A DNA stretch of 64,000 nt, taken from NCBI GenBank assembly GCA_038496445.1, contig JALMLS010000097.1:157762-221761 (forward strand), given 5' to 3'. Positions 1 to 11,236 of the stretch are shown here, piece after piece. Within the stretch, counting starts at the first letter, position 1; each line of letters starts with the position of its first letter. The position numbers were made by a program, and so were the translations under genes. The DNA is from Trichosphaerium sp. ATCC 40318 (Eukaryota; Discosea; Flabellinia; Trichosidae). The notes beneath the pieces were generated by a model. It was not told where the DNA came from. It did not search any database and saw only the letters and a list, made by a program, of their open reading frames with translations.

Positions 1-73
1 GACCAGTTTGACAAAATTTGGTATTTATTTTACATGTTGCTGTATTTTTGAAAAAAACTCCTAGCGCTCACAC

Positions 74-3000
74 TCACTTGCTGTGTGTCCAAGTATGCGC
101 AAGCTGACTAGCCATCTCTGATACAAGAATAGCCTTGTCGTTTCCGAGAGAGTGGAAGACATGCTTTAACTTGTACATCTTGACTACATGCCTTGGATTG
201 TCCGCACACATGATCAAACAATTCAAAATCTTCAGTAAATTCACGCGAACCATGTTTGACGGGTGATCAAATCGCTTCAACACAAGCGGTATTATGCCTA
301 AAGCGGAAAGAAAATAAAGATTAGCAAATTTGTTTTACAACTAATTGAAGAAAAAAAAACGCACTCGAGAGCTCTCGTCCAATATCTGATGACACTGTGA
401 GCAGCTTGATAAACGATTCTACTAGATTAGAGAACACCTACAAATACTAGTTAGCGAGTGCATTTGAATATTTGAACAAAAAGCGGTTACCTCTGGAGTG
501 GCGTTGGCGAAGAGTGTTTTGAGCTCTTGTATGTTCTCTTTTCGTTCGAGGATGCCTGATACGTGATTCATATCGTCAGCCATCCAAGCTGACAAGGCGT
601 CCATGGCTTGTACTTGCCAAGGGAAACCCTGTCGGAACAAGGAAACGTAGAACTTTACACAGTTATTCCGCTTGAGCTCTGCTCTTATCTTCTTTGTGTG
701 CGCAAACTCGCACATGAGAGGAAGTGCGAACTGCTTCATGGTGCTATTTTCCTCTATGGCCTGCATCAAGTGTGGTATCACACCTAGCTTAGCAGCCTTC
801 TCTTGTCGCTCCTTGTTGATACGACAAAGGTTGTGTATGATGGCGAGTATCTGGTTCTGTACGTTGACCTTGTTTCGCTTTGGCGATTTCTTGCCCATAA
901 AGTTGATTAAAGACTTTATAGCGCCAGCCTTATGAAGCACAGCCAGAGCGTTCGATTCCATCGATAGATTCTTGAGACTCTTCAGGATGGTCAAAAACTG
1001 TGATGACTTTTTCAGTTTTGGAAGCAAAGTGAACAGTTCTACAAACATCACCGTCAGTATACCCAAATGCATTCGCACGGTTGCTACTCCACAAAAAGGG
1101 AAGATGAGAAAATACAACGTACGCTTTAATACATCTATGTCAATGAATGCTCGTTTGACCTTGGAATCAGACCTCGAGAAGTACAATAGAATATCTGCAA
1201 TCTTCCTGCAGTAGCTCTTGGCATTGTCTGCGCGTTCACCTATCATATTGTGCAAACACCTCACAAGCTGAGGAAGGAGTCCGTGATGGGAAAACAGTCT
1301 ACAAAAATCGTTCTTGGTAATGTGCGGCAGGTGGAACACCTTGTACACGCAGTGTATCACCTTTTGTAGTATATGTCTGCTTTCAGCGTATTCCTCATCC
1401 GGCCTGAAAACCACGTCAGAAACCACAAAAAAAACGAAAAAAAAATCAATTATTTGGTACGTACACTGCTAGTAGTGTAACGAGCACTGGAATGCCATTG
1501 GCAGCTATAAACATCTTTGTAGTTCGTGTAGTAGAGACGATTATTTTTATAAAGTTGGCAATCTCCAGCCTTATCTTGACCGAGTACCTCAGTCGGGCGT
1601 ACTGCATCACAGCGGGTATACCTCCAACAATAGCAAATGTATCTGCTATCGCCTTGTTACCAAGTATAAACTACAAGCGGCAATTAGCGAAATCATGTTT
1701 GGTAGGGCCACACAAGAGGCAAGCAATACCGTATTGACAGTTCTCAAAACGTATGGTATAGTTTCGAGATACTCTTTTGTCTCGTAGATCAAATCGTAGA
1801 TTGGCATGACACCGTGGTGCTGCATCAATTTTTCAGTTTGCTCAGGGAAAGATGTGAAGATTGCATTGAGCTCATCACACGCTTTTATAATCTGGTCATT
1901 GCTATATGACGTCGATGCTGTTTCTATCAACTGCAATACTTGCTCAGCAATCTCCTTGCCATTAGGCGCGTGGATATCACCTTCCATGTCTACCATAACC
2001 CAGTTATTACACAGGTTCGAATAAGGTCAAACTAGGTTGAGTCGTACCGAATGAATCGGACAAATCTTCGTCGAACAAATCATCAAAGGCTTCTTCCTCC
2101 TTTTCATCCCAAGCCTCAGTCATTTTGACTTCCAATTGATTTTGATCTAATCCGAACGACGTCTGGGAACTAACTTCACCAAAGTCATCCCAATCAGATG
2201 TGTCTTCATTCTCCGCAAACTGTTGTAGTTTCTCTACACAGAGTTAGACACAGTTCCGTAAAAAATAAACTGATAAAAAAAACAGTTCAAAAAAAAAGAG
2301 ATTTGTAAGTTTCAGTTATGGCCAATTGCCGTGCCTGGCAGATTCTGATCTATCATATCGCCAGCCAAGTTTTTATCATATGCAACTCGTCTAGGTGCAT
2401 CACCACCAAGGGTTTCATCATCTAAGATTATTGTGTAAGCAAACGTAAAATCCAAAATGTGGTTACACCAAAAACCCGCACCATTACCAAAATCCTCGTC
2501 CCAATCCTCTTCTTCGGTGTCTTCAGCGTATTTACTGAGAGATCCACCACCAACAGGAGAGCTGCTCCCTGTTACCAGAGAATTAACTCTAGTGTGATGA
2601 TGGACAGATCTAGACTCGCCTGACGTGTCAGTGCGTGACCTGAAGTGTCGCCGAGCTTTACCTACAGCCCTTCTAACAGATGGGCCATGCAAAATCAATG
2701 TCTTCCGCTTCTCCTTGCGCACTGCACAGACAATGATCAATTATTTGAATTAAACAATTGCAAAAAAATGGTACGCACCTTCGAGTTCTCTGTTAAACGC
2801 TTCTACATTCTTTTCGACTTGTTCATTGTTGGCTTTGATCGGCACTGTCTAAAAAACAAAAAAAAATACAATTTAAAACTATGGACAAAGCCATTTGGAA
2901 GGAGGGATAGATGGAGCAAAAGAATTGCTGGCAGATAACGTACCATATTAGAAACAATCCATTGATGTTTTAACAGCTGTACAGCACTTGGTCTGAGCAT

Positions 3001-4097
3001 CGCTTCCTTACGGAAGCAGCGTTGCAAGAAGCCTTTGAGCTTTGGTGTAATACCATCTGGCATAGGCGGTGAGTCGTCTTGTACTATACGGAACAAGGCA
3101 GCCATTGGTGACAACTCAAAGTAGGGAGGAGCTCCTGTGGTTAATTCTATGACAGTCGAGCCCACACTCCAAATATCAGAAGCAGGTGTTGCACCGTTCA
3201 ACTCCACAATTTCGGGAGCCACTATTCATTATTGTAAGAGCCGGATGCGTGATTACAAAAAGGCTAGAATTTGTACGCACTCCAGTAAGGCGATCCTCTA
3301 ATTTCATCAGCGTCATCCTTGGCAGTGGACGGATTGAACTTTGTAGCCACGCCAAAATCTGCGAGCTTGACTTTGGCACCTTTGGTACATAGAATATTGG
3401 CTCCCTTGATGTCACGATGGATAACACCTTGTTCGTGAAGGTATGCTAATCCCAACAATACCTGCGCAAGATGTAGGTACATAAATCCAAAGAATAGAGA
3501 GCGAGTACCTGTCGTATAAAATGGGCAATCAGACTCTCTGGCAATTTCCCTATTTTTTTGACCATGCCAGCAAGTGACCCTGCCTCCATATATCTAACCC
3601 AATGTCATTATTGATGGTTTTTATCATACAGTTTTACAAGTAGAAAAACAGTCGCTACGCACTCTAATACAATGTATAGGTATTCTGATGTCTTGTACGA
3701 TGCCAGGTATTGCACAATATTGTCATGATTCAAGTAGCGGAGCAGAGTTATCTCTTGCTGATGAAGAATTAACCACCAAATACGCGAACAAAAAGCGCTA
3801 CGCGTGCTCTGCGCTATGTGCTTACCATTATACTGGGCAATTCATCTTTGGGTATATTTTTAAGCTCAATTTGTTTTATGGCGACAACTATTCATATTAA
3901 CGCATGCTAGTGCATTTGACAGTGTACCTTGACCCATTGATCTCGGCGAGGTATCTATACCCCTCCTGACAACTCCAAAGCCACCTTTGCCGATGATATC
4001 ATCACCAATAAGCTATTTTCTATTTAGACAACAGACGTTACATTTAGATAATTACGTAGTGGTCCGATATGGACTCTTTCTTGCTTGGCTTTGCCAT
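74..4097 (-). CDS. SIN/MEN-type protein kinase with C-terminal helical repeats (Cdc7/SepH/Cdc15-like)
   Basis: Ser/Thr kinase of the septation-initiation family, which signals from the spindle pole to trigger septum formation. The start chosen is ATG at 4097, giving [14 protein letters not shown]; a short intron joins it to [15 protein letters not shown], the glycine loop. Then come [19 protein letters not shown], the catalytic loop [17 protein letters not shown] (DFG), GSPYW joined to MAPEIVE, and a closing subdomain ending near 2945. A disordered middle carries the acidic stretch [15 protein letters not shown]. The C-terminal third (about 74-2000) is all helical ARM/HEAT-like repeats, for example in the exon at 483-1404, and ends with HTWTHSK. 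Kinase at the N-terminus plus helical repeats is the expected architecture of Cdc7/SepH. At least nine introns are needed, so inner exon borders are approximate. Confidence 0.88.
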
Positions 4098-4396
4098 AGC
4101 TGAATAGTTTACTGTGTGTAGACGCGCTTTGGCTTGCTTTTACTGAAAATGGTTTTTTAGAAATTTTTGAGGCTTTCCATAAGTCGCTATGCGTGCTTAA
4201 AAGATGAACGTTGGGCCAATCAAATGCGCACAAGTGTGCTACAGTGTAATGGTAGTGACAGAAAGTGCCAGACAAGAAAAAATATTTAATTGTCCATCGC
4301 TAATTTACATTCGCCAGTGAGGCCATATTATGGATGTATAGCAAGAAACAAAGAGTGTTGGCATATATAAAACCATTCCAATTTTGTGCTGTCAGT

Positions 4397-4930
4397 TTAT
4401 GCTTCAACTTCTTCAGCAACGGCTGGCGTGGCCTTTTCAGGTTCTGCAATTGGGTCTCCAACGTGTGTTTGTCTGAATTGCAATTTGTACAACAATTCTG
4501 GACCCCACAAGAGCGCGTTGCGTTTATCCGCTACCCAATCGGCTGGAACTTCGGTGTAACCCCATGGCTTACGTCCACCAAGTATTTCACCAACATAATA
4601 ACCAGCGTAGACAGCACCAAAGGTGGCTGGGACTCCTTAAACAATTTGTATTAGTGTGTGGTGGCGCTAATGAAATAATTTGCGCATAAAAACAGCGCCT
4701 TGTAACCTACCAGTGATCCATTCGTTAGCGCTGAGTTTCAGTGTAATTAGACGGCCGAAATCTGAGCTGAATGCACCTGTGAACCTGCCGGCTTTTAAAA
4801 ACTGGTATCCAATGTGCTGGAAAGTGAAATGCCAAAAGTAAGGGCTGGTTCCAGGCTTTACGTGAGCGAGGTCGATGAGTTGTCCTCTCTTGATTAAATT
4901 AGCACCGATATTTGCTAGCATGCGGGCCAT
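4397..4930 (-). CDS. ATP20: Mitochondrial F1Fo ATP synthase subunit g
   Basis: Small inner-membrane subunit of ATP synthase, needed for dimer formation and cristae shape. Two exons (4930-4711 and 4635-4397) splice in frame to about 152 residues. The N-terminal half has the family pattern of a short helix then KPGTSPYFWHFTFQHIGYQF. Exon 2 contains a glycine-rich membrane segment (FGAVYAGYYVGEILGG) followed by RKPWGY. The tail is rich in Ala, Glu and Pro. This is longer than the yeast protein of about 115 residues, because of the C-terminal extension. It sits head to head with the NAD-IDH gene, 115 bp away, another mitochondrial protein. Confidence 0.85.
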
Positions 4931-5045
4931 AGCGAACTGTTTGTTTGGTTTGGTGGTTGGTTCTGTCTATTTTGTTTGACCAATTTTTTTTTTCGCTTGG
5001 ATTAATAGCATTTACAACCAGCTGAGCTCAAAATTGTCTCACAGA
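4931..5045. promoter_or_regulatory. Divergent promoter between ATP synthase g and NAD-IDH
   Basis: Only 115 bp separate the two start codons, so both 5' UTRs and core promoters must lie here or overlap coding sequence. The stretch has T-rich runs (near 4984-4995) but no clear TATA box. That both genes encode mitochondrial proteins suggests co-regulation; this is inference. Confidence 0.5.
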
Positions 5046-6839
5046 ATGCTGACCAAAGGCGCGCAAATGTTTAGCAGAAGGGTAGCTTGTGTGAATAAGA
5101 ACCAAATTTCTCGTTCTTCACTCCCTCGCACTTCCCAGACCATCAAAACACGCAACGTGCAAACCTGGTCTAATGTGGATACCAAAGTGGTGTGTTCCAA
5201 CCTTTTTGTTTAATTATTTATGCTTAAAACGCGTAGGTGACACTCTTGCCTGGCGACGGTGTTGGTCCAGAGATCACAGACGCTACAGTCGGTGTTATAC
5301 AGGCTGCTAAAGCACCTGTTGAATTTGAAAGGTTTGATTTGCGTGGTCCTTACGAACCTGAGAACATCAGTGAAACGTCAGAACTTATCTCAAGGTGCGA
5401 AGCGTAGTTCGTATTGCGCATTTTCTCAAAGTATACCATTCTAGCATTTCACGCAATGGCATTGCGCTAAAAGGACCACTTTTCACTCCAGTTGGCTCAA
5501 AGCGCTACACAAGAAACTTACAGCTTCGCCGTGTGTTTGAACTGTCAGCCATGCACGTACCTTGCTACTCCCTAGAAGGTGTCAAGACGCGCCACAATGA
5601 CGTAGATTTGGTACGTGTCTGAGTCTAAGCACTCCCTTGTGACAAAAAAGCAAACATCTAAATCAAGTACTCCAGGTTGTAATTAGAGAGAACACAGAAG
5701 GAGAATACTCAGGTTTGGAGCAAGAGGTACGATCAATTTGGTTACTGTACCCGTTTTTTCAAAAAATGAATTATTTTTTTCTGTTTTCTTTTTTTCCCTT
5801 TTGAGTTGACATCTTTTCTTTAGCTCGTACCTGGCGTAGTACAATCTCTTAAAGTGACCACTGAGAAAGCTTCATTGTCCATTGCGAAGAGAGCATTCGA
5901 CTATGCAGTTGAGAATGCCAGAAAGAAGGTCACAGCCATACACAAGGCCAATATCCAGTGCGTAATTTAACTGCTCATCTTGTCAATGTAACGGTTTTAT
6001 TTTAAAATAGAAAGGTTACAGATGGATTATTCCTTGAGTCTTGCAGGTACTTGAACATTTTATGTCGCTGTATATTTAATGTGGCTTTCGACCAATTTGG
6101 TCATAGTGTTATTATACGAATTGCTGTTTTACTAATAACTATTGTAGACTTGTTGCAGAGAAATACCCTAACATTGAGTACCAAGAGATGATTGTAGACA
6201 ACACTTGCATGCAGGTACGCGCTGACACGTGCACGCATATCCTCAATCAATCTACTTTTTGGTGTATTTTTATCGAGGGTCACTGTACCCCTTCTCCCTT
6301 CCACACAAACTGACAACGGATTGCACTAGTTGGTTATGAATCCTTCTCAATTTGATATAATGGTCACACCTAATCTTTACGGAACTATTGTCGGTACGTT
6401 TGCGCCCTATTGTGGCTGAGAAAGATGCGTGGGCCAATGTGCTAACAGGTCTTTCTACTTAGCCAACGTTGCTGCTGGATTAGTTGGAGGACCAGGTCTC
6501 ACACCAGGTGCCAATATCGGTGACAACGTCGCCATTTTCGAGCCAGGTTGCCGTCACGCTGGCATGGATATTAGAGTACGGTTTATTTTTTCCCCTTGCA
6601 ATCTGTCCCCTCTAACAGTGTTGTCTCTTTAGGGCAAAAATATTGCAAATCCAACCGCTATGATTCTATCAGGTGCTATGATGCTTCGTCACTTGGAATT
6701 GGATAGATACGCTGATATGATCGAGAACTCATTGAAACGTGTTCTTAAAGAAGACAACGTAAAGACCATGGACTTGGGTGGTACCGCCACTACTAAGGAA
6801 TTCACCAAAAGGGTGATTGAATCCCTTAACAGAAAGTAA
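5046..6839 (+). CDS. IDH1: NAD-dependent isocitrate dehydrogenase, regulatory-type subunit, mitochondrial
   Basis: Subunit of the TCA-cycle enzyme that oxidises isocitrate to 2-oxoglutarate with NAD. The first 45 or so residues ([19 protein letters not shown] onwards) are rich in Arg, Ser and Thr with no acidic residues, like a mitochondrial presequence. The mature part starts with [18 protein letters not shown]. Later motifs are [64 protein letters not shown] and [14 protein letters not shown]. The residue pattern is closer to the regulatory subunit (yeast IDH1) than the catalytic one. At least seven short introns are present, many with GTAC donors. Length is normal for the family. The catalytic-versus-regulatory assignment is by resemblance only. 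Confidence 0.88.
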
Positions 6840-6993
6840 AACAAATTTTGAGAACAAAAAACCAAGCAAATAAAGTGAAGGCTTATGTAAAGAAAAAAAG
6901 AGTGTTGACTTTTTTCCCATAAATATTTGGCATTTTATTATTAGTACAACGAGAAATCTATCCACTAGTCACCTTGTCACGTGCGGTAGGTGT

Positions 6994-8822
6994 TTACACT
7001 GCCACATAACTGGCTGGTACCCATCCAATGCGGCCAGCTAAGAATTGATGAGTATTTACTTTTTTTTTTTGTATGGTTTGTTCTCCGTACAGCTATTTTG
7101 TCCTTCAAACCAACTGCCATCGCGACCAAGTATCACAATGCGTTCGCCTTTGAAACACGAGATTTCGAACTGGCTGCGCGCCTGGCAAAGGATTAGAAGA
7201 AGATTCAAAAAATGTGACAAATTCAAACTTTTACGCACATTAAACGTGTAGCTGGCGATGCCAACCTGATGTGATGTTGCTGCTGGGGCGCCACTGTTTG
7301 CTATAGACGCAGTGGCTTGCATCTCTTCGGACGATGATTCTTCTTCGGAACTGTCCTCTTCGCTGCTGCTCTCTTCGTCTGATTCGTCAGTTTCTGTTGT
7401 GTCTTCTCTGCTCGATTCCGAATCGATTGGTGAAGGCGACTTGTGCAGGTCTGTCGTAACTGTCTGCACGTATGCCCGAGGGATAAACCCTTTCTCATCA
7501 CCTAGTTGCACTTCCAACCAATCATCGCTTACAGTGTTGATCAAGGTCATAATATCGCCCTTGGAGAAAGATATCTCGCGTTCGTCACGTTTTTCAAAGT
7601 CATATCTGCCAAAAAATACGTTCAGTACAAAAATTGGATTGCTGCTCTACACTTACAGAGCGGTTACTTTTTCGGTGGATGTTGGTGTTGGCGCTGGTCC
7701 AAGTGTAGGAGTGGATTCTCCACGCCCACTATCGGTCCTTTTAAAGGCGGAGTCTCTGTCTTTGATTGGAGCGCGATTAATCATCTTCTTTTCCGGATCG
7801 CAAAGATCTGGTATTAATATCACGCATTGCTTATGTGCAGCGAACGAGCACGTTTTGCACTGGTAACCTTAGTAGTAGATCAGAGTTTTAAGGCTACTAG
7901 TTTGTTCTTGTGTTGTTTTCTGTTGTGATTGCGTACCTTGCTTTTGTGTTACGCCCCAGATAAACTTTGTACAGTGATTGCACCACGTTGGCCTTTATAC
8001 GATGAATATTAGTGGCCGGTACAAAAAATAGTGTTTGATGTAGCCTGTATGTACCTTCCAAAGTAAGTTAACGAGAACTTGTGCTCGCAATAGTTTGCGT
8101 TCCTAGCGTCTAATGTTAGAGGCTCGCTTTGAATAAGGGCGTATGTACTTGATGAGTGGTCGGCCAGCCTCTATTTATTAAGTGTTAATACTACACAGGC
8201 ATAGGAGTGGATTGGCGGTATTATGTTCGGCGTAAACAAAACCAAAAAGGGGGTACCTTTATTTAGTTTATCCGCGCTTTGTGTCATTGTTCGTATCCAT
8301 TCATCTGCGGATTCGGCGCTATCTAAAAAAAACGTGTTGTCATGAGCCACACAATCCCCGTTTGTATATTGCACGTGAGTAATGTACCTGCACGTAGTTG
8401 GAACGTTTTCCACGTGCGCTCGTCTGTCTTGTAGAAGGCTATGCATTGGCCATCTTTTTTGCCGACTTTTTTTGCATAACATAACGTTTTTAAGTCTACG
8501 CGTTCCACTTCCTATCGCTACGTTAATATTTTTTCGGTTTAGCTTTGTGTACCTTATGTGGTCCCCACTTTTTTTCGATTTTAGATTTCTGGGAGTATTT
8601 AGGGTTTTTGAGTGTAGGAGCTTATCATCGCACCTTTGGCGTAAATGTCATGATGTAGAAACTAGTAACTTGCACCCAACGCTTCTTCCATGTACCGGAC
8701 GGTGCTAATACCTGTGCTAAACCTACATGCGCGTTATTTAGCCATCAAACGGTACTAAAAATTATGTAGCGTGTAATACTGTGCTAATTACGCGACATCG
8801 CACCTTCTTTAACGACGGACAT
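6994..8822 (-). CDS. PH-C1-SH3-SH3 adaptor protein
   Basis: Multi-domain signalling adaptor. From the N-terminus: a PH domain (GTWKKRWVQV, then FYKTDERTWKTFQLRA and helix DSAESADEWIRTM); a complete C1 zinc finger (YCEHKFSLTYF, TWCNHCTKFIWG, YQCKTCSFAAHKQC, DLC); an SH3 domain (DDWLEVQLGDEKGFIPRAYV); a Ser/Glu-rich acidic linker; and a second SH3 domain ending RIGWVPASYVAV just before the stop. The C1-SH3-SH3 order is that of fungal Bzz1, which acts on actin at endocytic sites, but Bzz1 begins with F-BAR, not PH. A role in membrane-linked actin signalling is plausible but inferred. The exact start is uncertain: ATG at 8822 begins MSVVKEGAM and needs splicing to reach the PH core. Confidence 0.75.
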
Positions 8823-9173
8823 GTTAGCGTTAACAAGGCAATGTGTGTAAAAATGGATTTGGGAAGAAATTGGAGGACGTTGTATTGCAACTTGAGCTCC
8901 GCAAACCCAAAACAGGCAAGAACTTACTACAAATTTACCGCTTGATACACAGGCTACTACAGTTTAATATTTGCACAACAATATAGTTTGTCCAATACTG
9001 GAATTACATTTTCTGTCAACATACATTCGGTACAAACCCTCCTTTAAAATCTTGACCTGTACGGTTTGAGACGTGGAATAAACATGCCTACTTCCTCTCT
9101 ATACATTTGAAAGATGGCACCTAAAACACGCTGTTACTACGTGCAAAAGGGAATGAGTGTCAAGAGGTTGTTT
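8823..9173. other. Intergenic, no gene seen
   Basis: Lies between the start of the PH-C1-SH3 gene and the stop of the next minus-strand gene. It should hold the promoter of the former and the 3' end of the latter. I see no convincing ORF, repeat or RNA structure. Confidence 0.4.
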
Positions 9174-9867
9174 TTACTTGCCGTATTTGTTTATGCGAAC
9201 TGGATCTAGGATGAGCGACATGTACAAGAAACTCCCAACAAAGAATACCAGGCAGTAGTAGAACATTGTAGGCGAATTGATCAGCTGAGAACCTGCAAGT
9301 AGAGAAATCTCAAGTATCTTGTAAGCCGCCTTGGTGTGACTTGATTGTAATTGTGCGTACCCACAAGCCGCTTGTCAAGGGCGTTCGGATGTACTTGTGT
9401 ATCCCATGAATCGATAAAGGTTCTATTGCGGATTTTGGGAGTACAGGGAAGAGACCGTCAAAGCTATAAAAGTGGATGAGGGGATGTTGACACACGACAT
9501 ACAAAAAATGTTTACGTACGCAATCCCTAAACCGAATAGTAGACCGCCAATGCCCATTATACTCTTAAATAGACGTGAATAAACCGTTATAACGATAATG
9601 TAACCGAACCTGTACTGGACGCGTCAAAGTTGCGGCGACATCCAACCCAAAGAATTTACGTATGCCATACTCTAGGAAGGGCGTATCGAAGTCTTTTGTA
9701 ACAAGTATAATAAATGCAGGTACGCCTATCACGTTTACAACCTAGTAAATATCAAAATTGAGCGTGTGGGAGTATTGTACCATCCATAGTAAATGTTTTA
9801 AGGATAGCGAATTGCCAAACGGCTTTTTGTAGAGTTGGTCGCGTAAGCTTGGTTGATGGCTAGCCAT
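9174..9867 (-). CDS. Small multi-pass membrane protein, unrecognised
   Basis: I do not recognise the family. Several exons splice in frame to roughly 190 residues beginning MASHQPSLRDQLYKKPFGNS. Hydrophobic segments are VVNVIGVPAFIILV, a glycine-rich MGIGGLLFGLGIAF, and MFYYCLVFFVGSFLYMSLIL, followed by the tail DPVRINKYGK. The pattern suggests three membrane spans and a basic C-terminus. An in-frame ATG further upstream (9969) would add about 34 residues; 9867 was preferred because it leaves room for the shared promoter with RPB6. The splice acceptor before LINSPTMF was chosen to keep the frame open. Confidence 0.5.
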
Positions 9868-10011
9868 TGTGTTAGCGTTATTGATTGATGCCCACGTCGA
9901 ACAGAAAAATGACGAATTTGTTTGCGGCAAGTTTTTCACTAAAGAGAGAACCCTTGACTGTGACCCCACACTTATTCTTTGCGAACTTTTCTTGTTTTAC
10001 ATAGCAGCACC
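9868..10011. promoter_or_regulatory. Divergent promoter of the membrane protein and RPB6
   Basis: A 144-bp gap between two start codons facing apart. No clear TATA box or known motif was seen. Confidence 0.35.
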
Positions 10012-10697
10012 ATGGTGTGTATTATGCATTAATGAGTAAATACTGACAAATTGTAGTCTCAAGCGGATATACAAGATACACAGCCTGTTGGAGACGACGA
10101 TGAGCTTATGGGCGATATAAAAGAGGAGGAGGTCGATATGATAGACACTCAAATGAGTTTTGATGATGTGCGCGTCCCAAGCATACCATGAGAGTCACTA
10201 AGCGTATTATAGGACACCAACGCATTTGCGAGCGCCCCAGCAGAAGGTTTTGGTTCTAAATCTTTTTATAAACGCTAACGCCACTCTTAGCAATGTCAGA
10301 GGTTGTACCCTTCGAAGAGGATATTGAAGAAGACCACAAATCGGAAGTACGGATTGTGTATGCAACGTAACGGTCAACATTGACATTTTTAAACAAAAGC
10401 GTGTGACCACTCCATTCATGACAAAATACGAGAGAGCACGTATCCTTGGTGTGCGTGCAAAACAGATTAGCATGAACGCACCTATTCTTGTTGAGTTAAA
10501 GGGAGAAACAGATCCTCTAGAGATTGCCATGAAAGAGCTAAAGGAAAGTAAGATACCACTCATCATTCGCAGGTACATACATACACACGCCTTTTCTGTC
10601 TTTTTTGACCTCAACGTGGTCCTAACAAGCTTATTAAAGACGGTTACCTGATGGCAGCCACGAGGATTGGACCGTAGATGAGCTTATCATTCCTTGA
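10012..10697 (+). CDS. RPB6: Shared RNA polymerase I/II/III subunit RPABC2 (Rpb6)
   Basis: Small subunit common to all three nuclear RNA polymerases, holding the clamp to the core. The N-terminus is acidic and disordered ([20 protein letters not shown]), then [12 protein letters not shown]. The conserved fold is [57 protein letters not shown] and [18 protein letters not shown] at the C-terminus, an excellent family match. The first intron starts directly after the ATG codon (ATG, then GTGTGT). At least four introns are needed. Length is normal. Confidence 0.92.
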
Positions 10698-11236
10698 TTC
10701 CGCTTTTTTTCGTTTATTGTATCCATAGCCAGCTCCCTCGATCAGTATAACTCTAGTCGTGGGATGAGACCCCAAAAAAAGAAGAAACGCCAACTTCTTA
10801 ACACTGCACAATCAACCATTTATGTGCCAGTAGTAGTGCGTTGGCGCTTTTCTTCTTTGTACCCCAAAAAATAAATTTTGCCATTGCTTAAATCACGTGA
10901 CCAAAAAACGTTTTTCTTTTAAAGTGTAAATAAAGACGATGATAAGGAAACCTTCTTCCAAGACTCTTGCTCACTCTACCAGCATGAGGATTCGAAAACC
11001 GGCGTTAGGTAGGCTAGAAAACCGAATGGTGGCGTCGATGCGTTCGTTACCTAGGCACACTGGTAGCTCTGCTTCTTTTGAATTATTACCCGGACATGCG
11101 TATATTCGCCGCAGACTCTTGGATCCAAGCGCGTACCCCATCGTAGACGATAGGTGCTTACTATTCGTTACTTTTAACACTGGCTCTTAACGAATTACAA
11201 ACATCAATTTGGTTTTTGCTCTTGTTTTTAACTGCG
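10698..11236. other. Intergenic region upstream of Exo70
   Basis: Holds the RPB6 3' end and Exo70 promoter. A CACGTG E-box-type palindrome lies at 10894-10899. An open frame on + at 10939-11190, and one antisense to it, carry no recognisable domain and are not called. Confidence 0.35.

Noticed and set aside
7312-7866. Long Ser-rich + strand frame
   Set aside because: Antisense shadow of the acidic Ser/Glu linker in the PH-C1-SH3 gene.
10939-11190. Open frame on + upstream of Exo70, with an antisense frame over it
   Set aside because: No recognisable domain, and neither frame joins the Exo70 exons.
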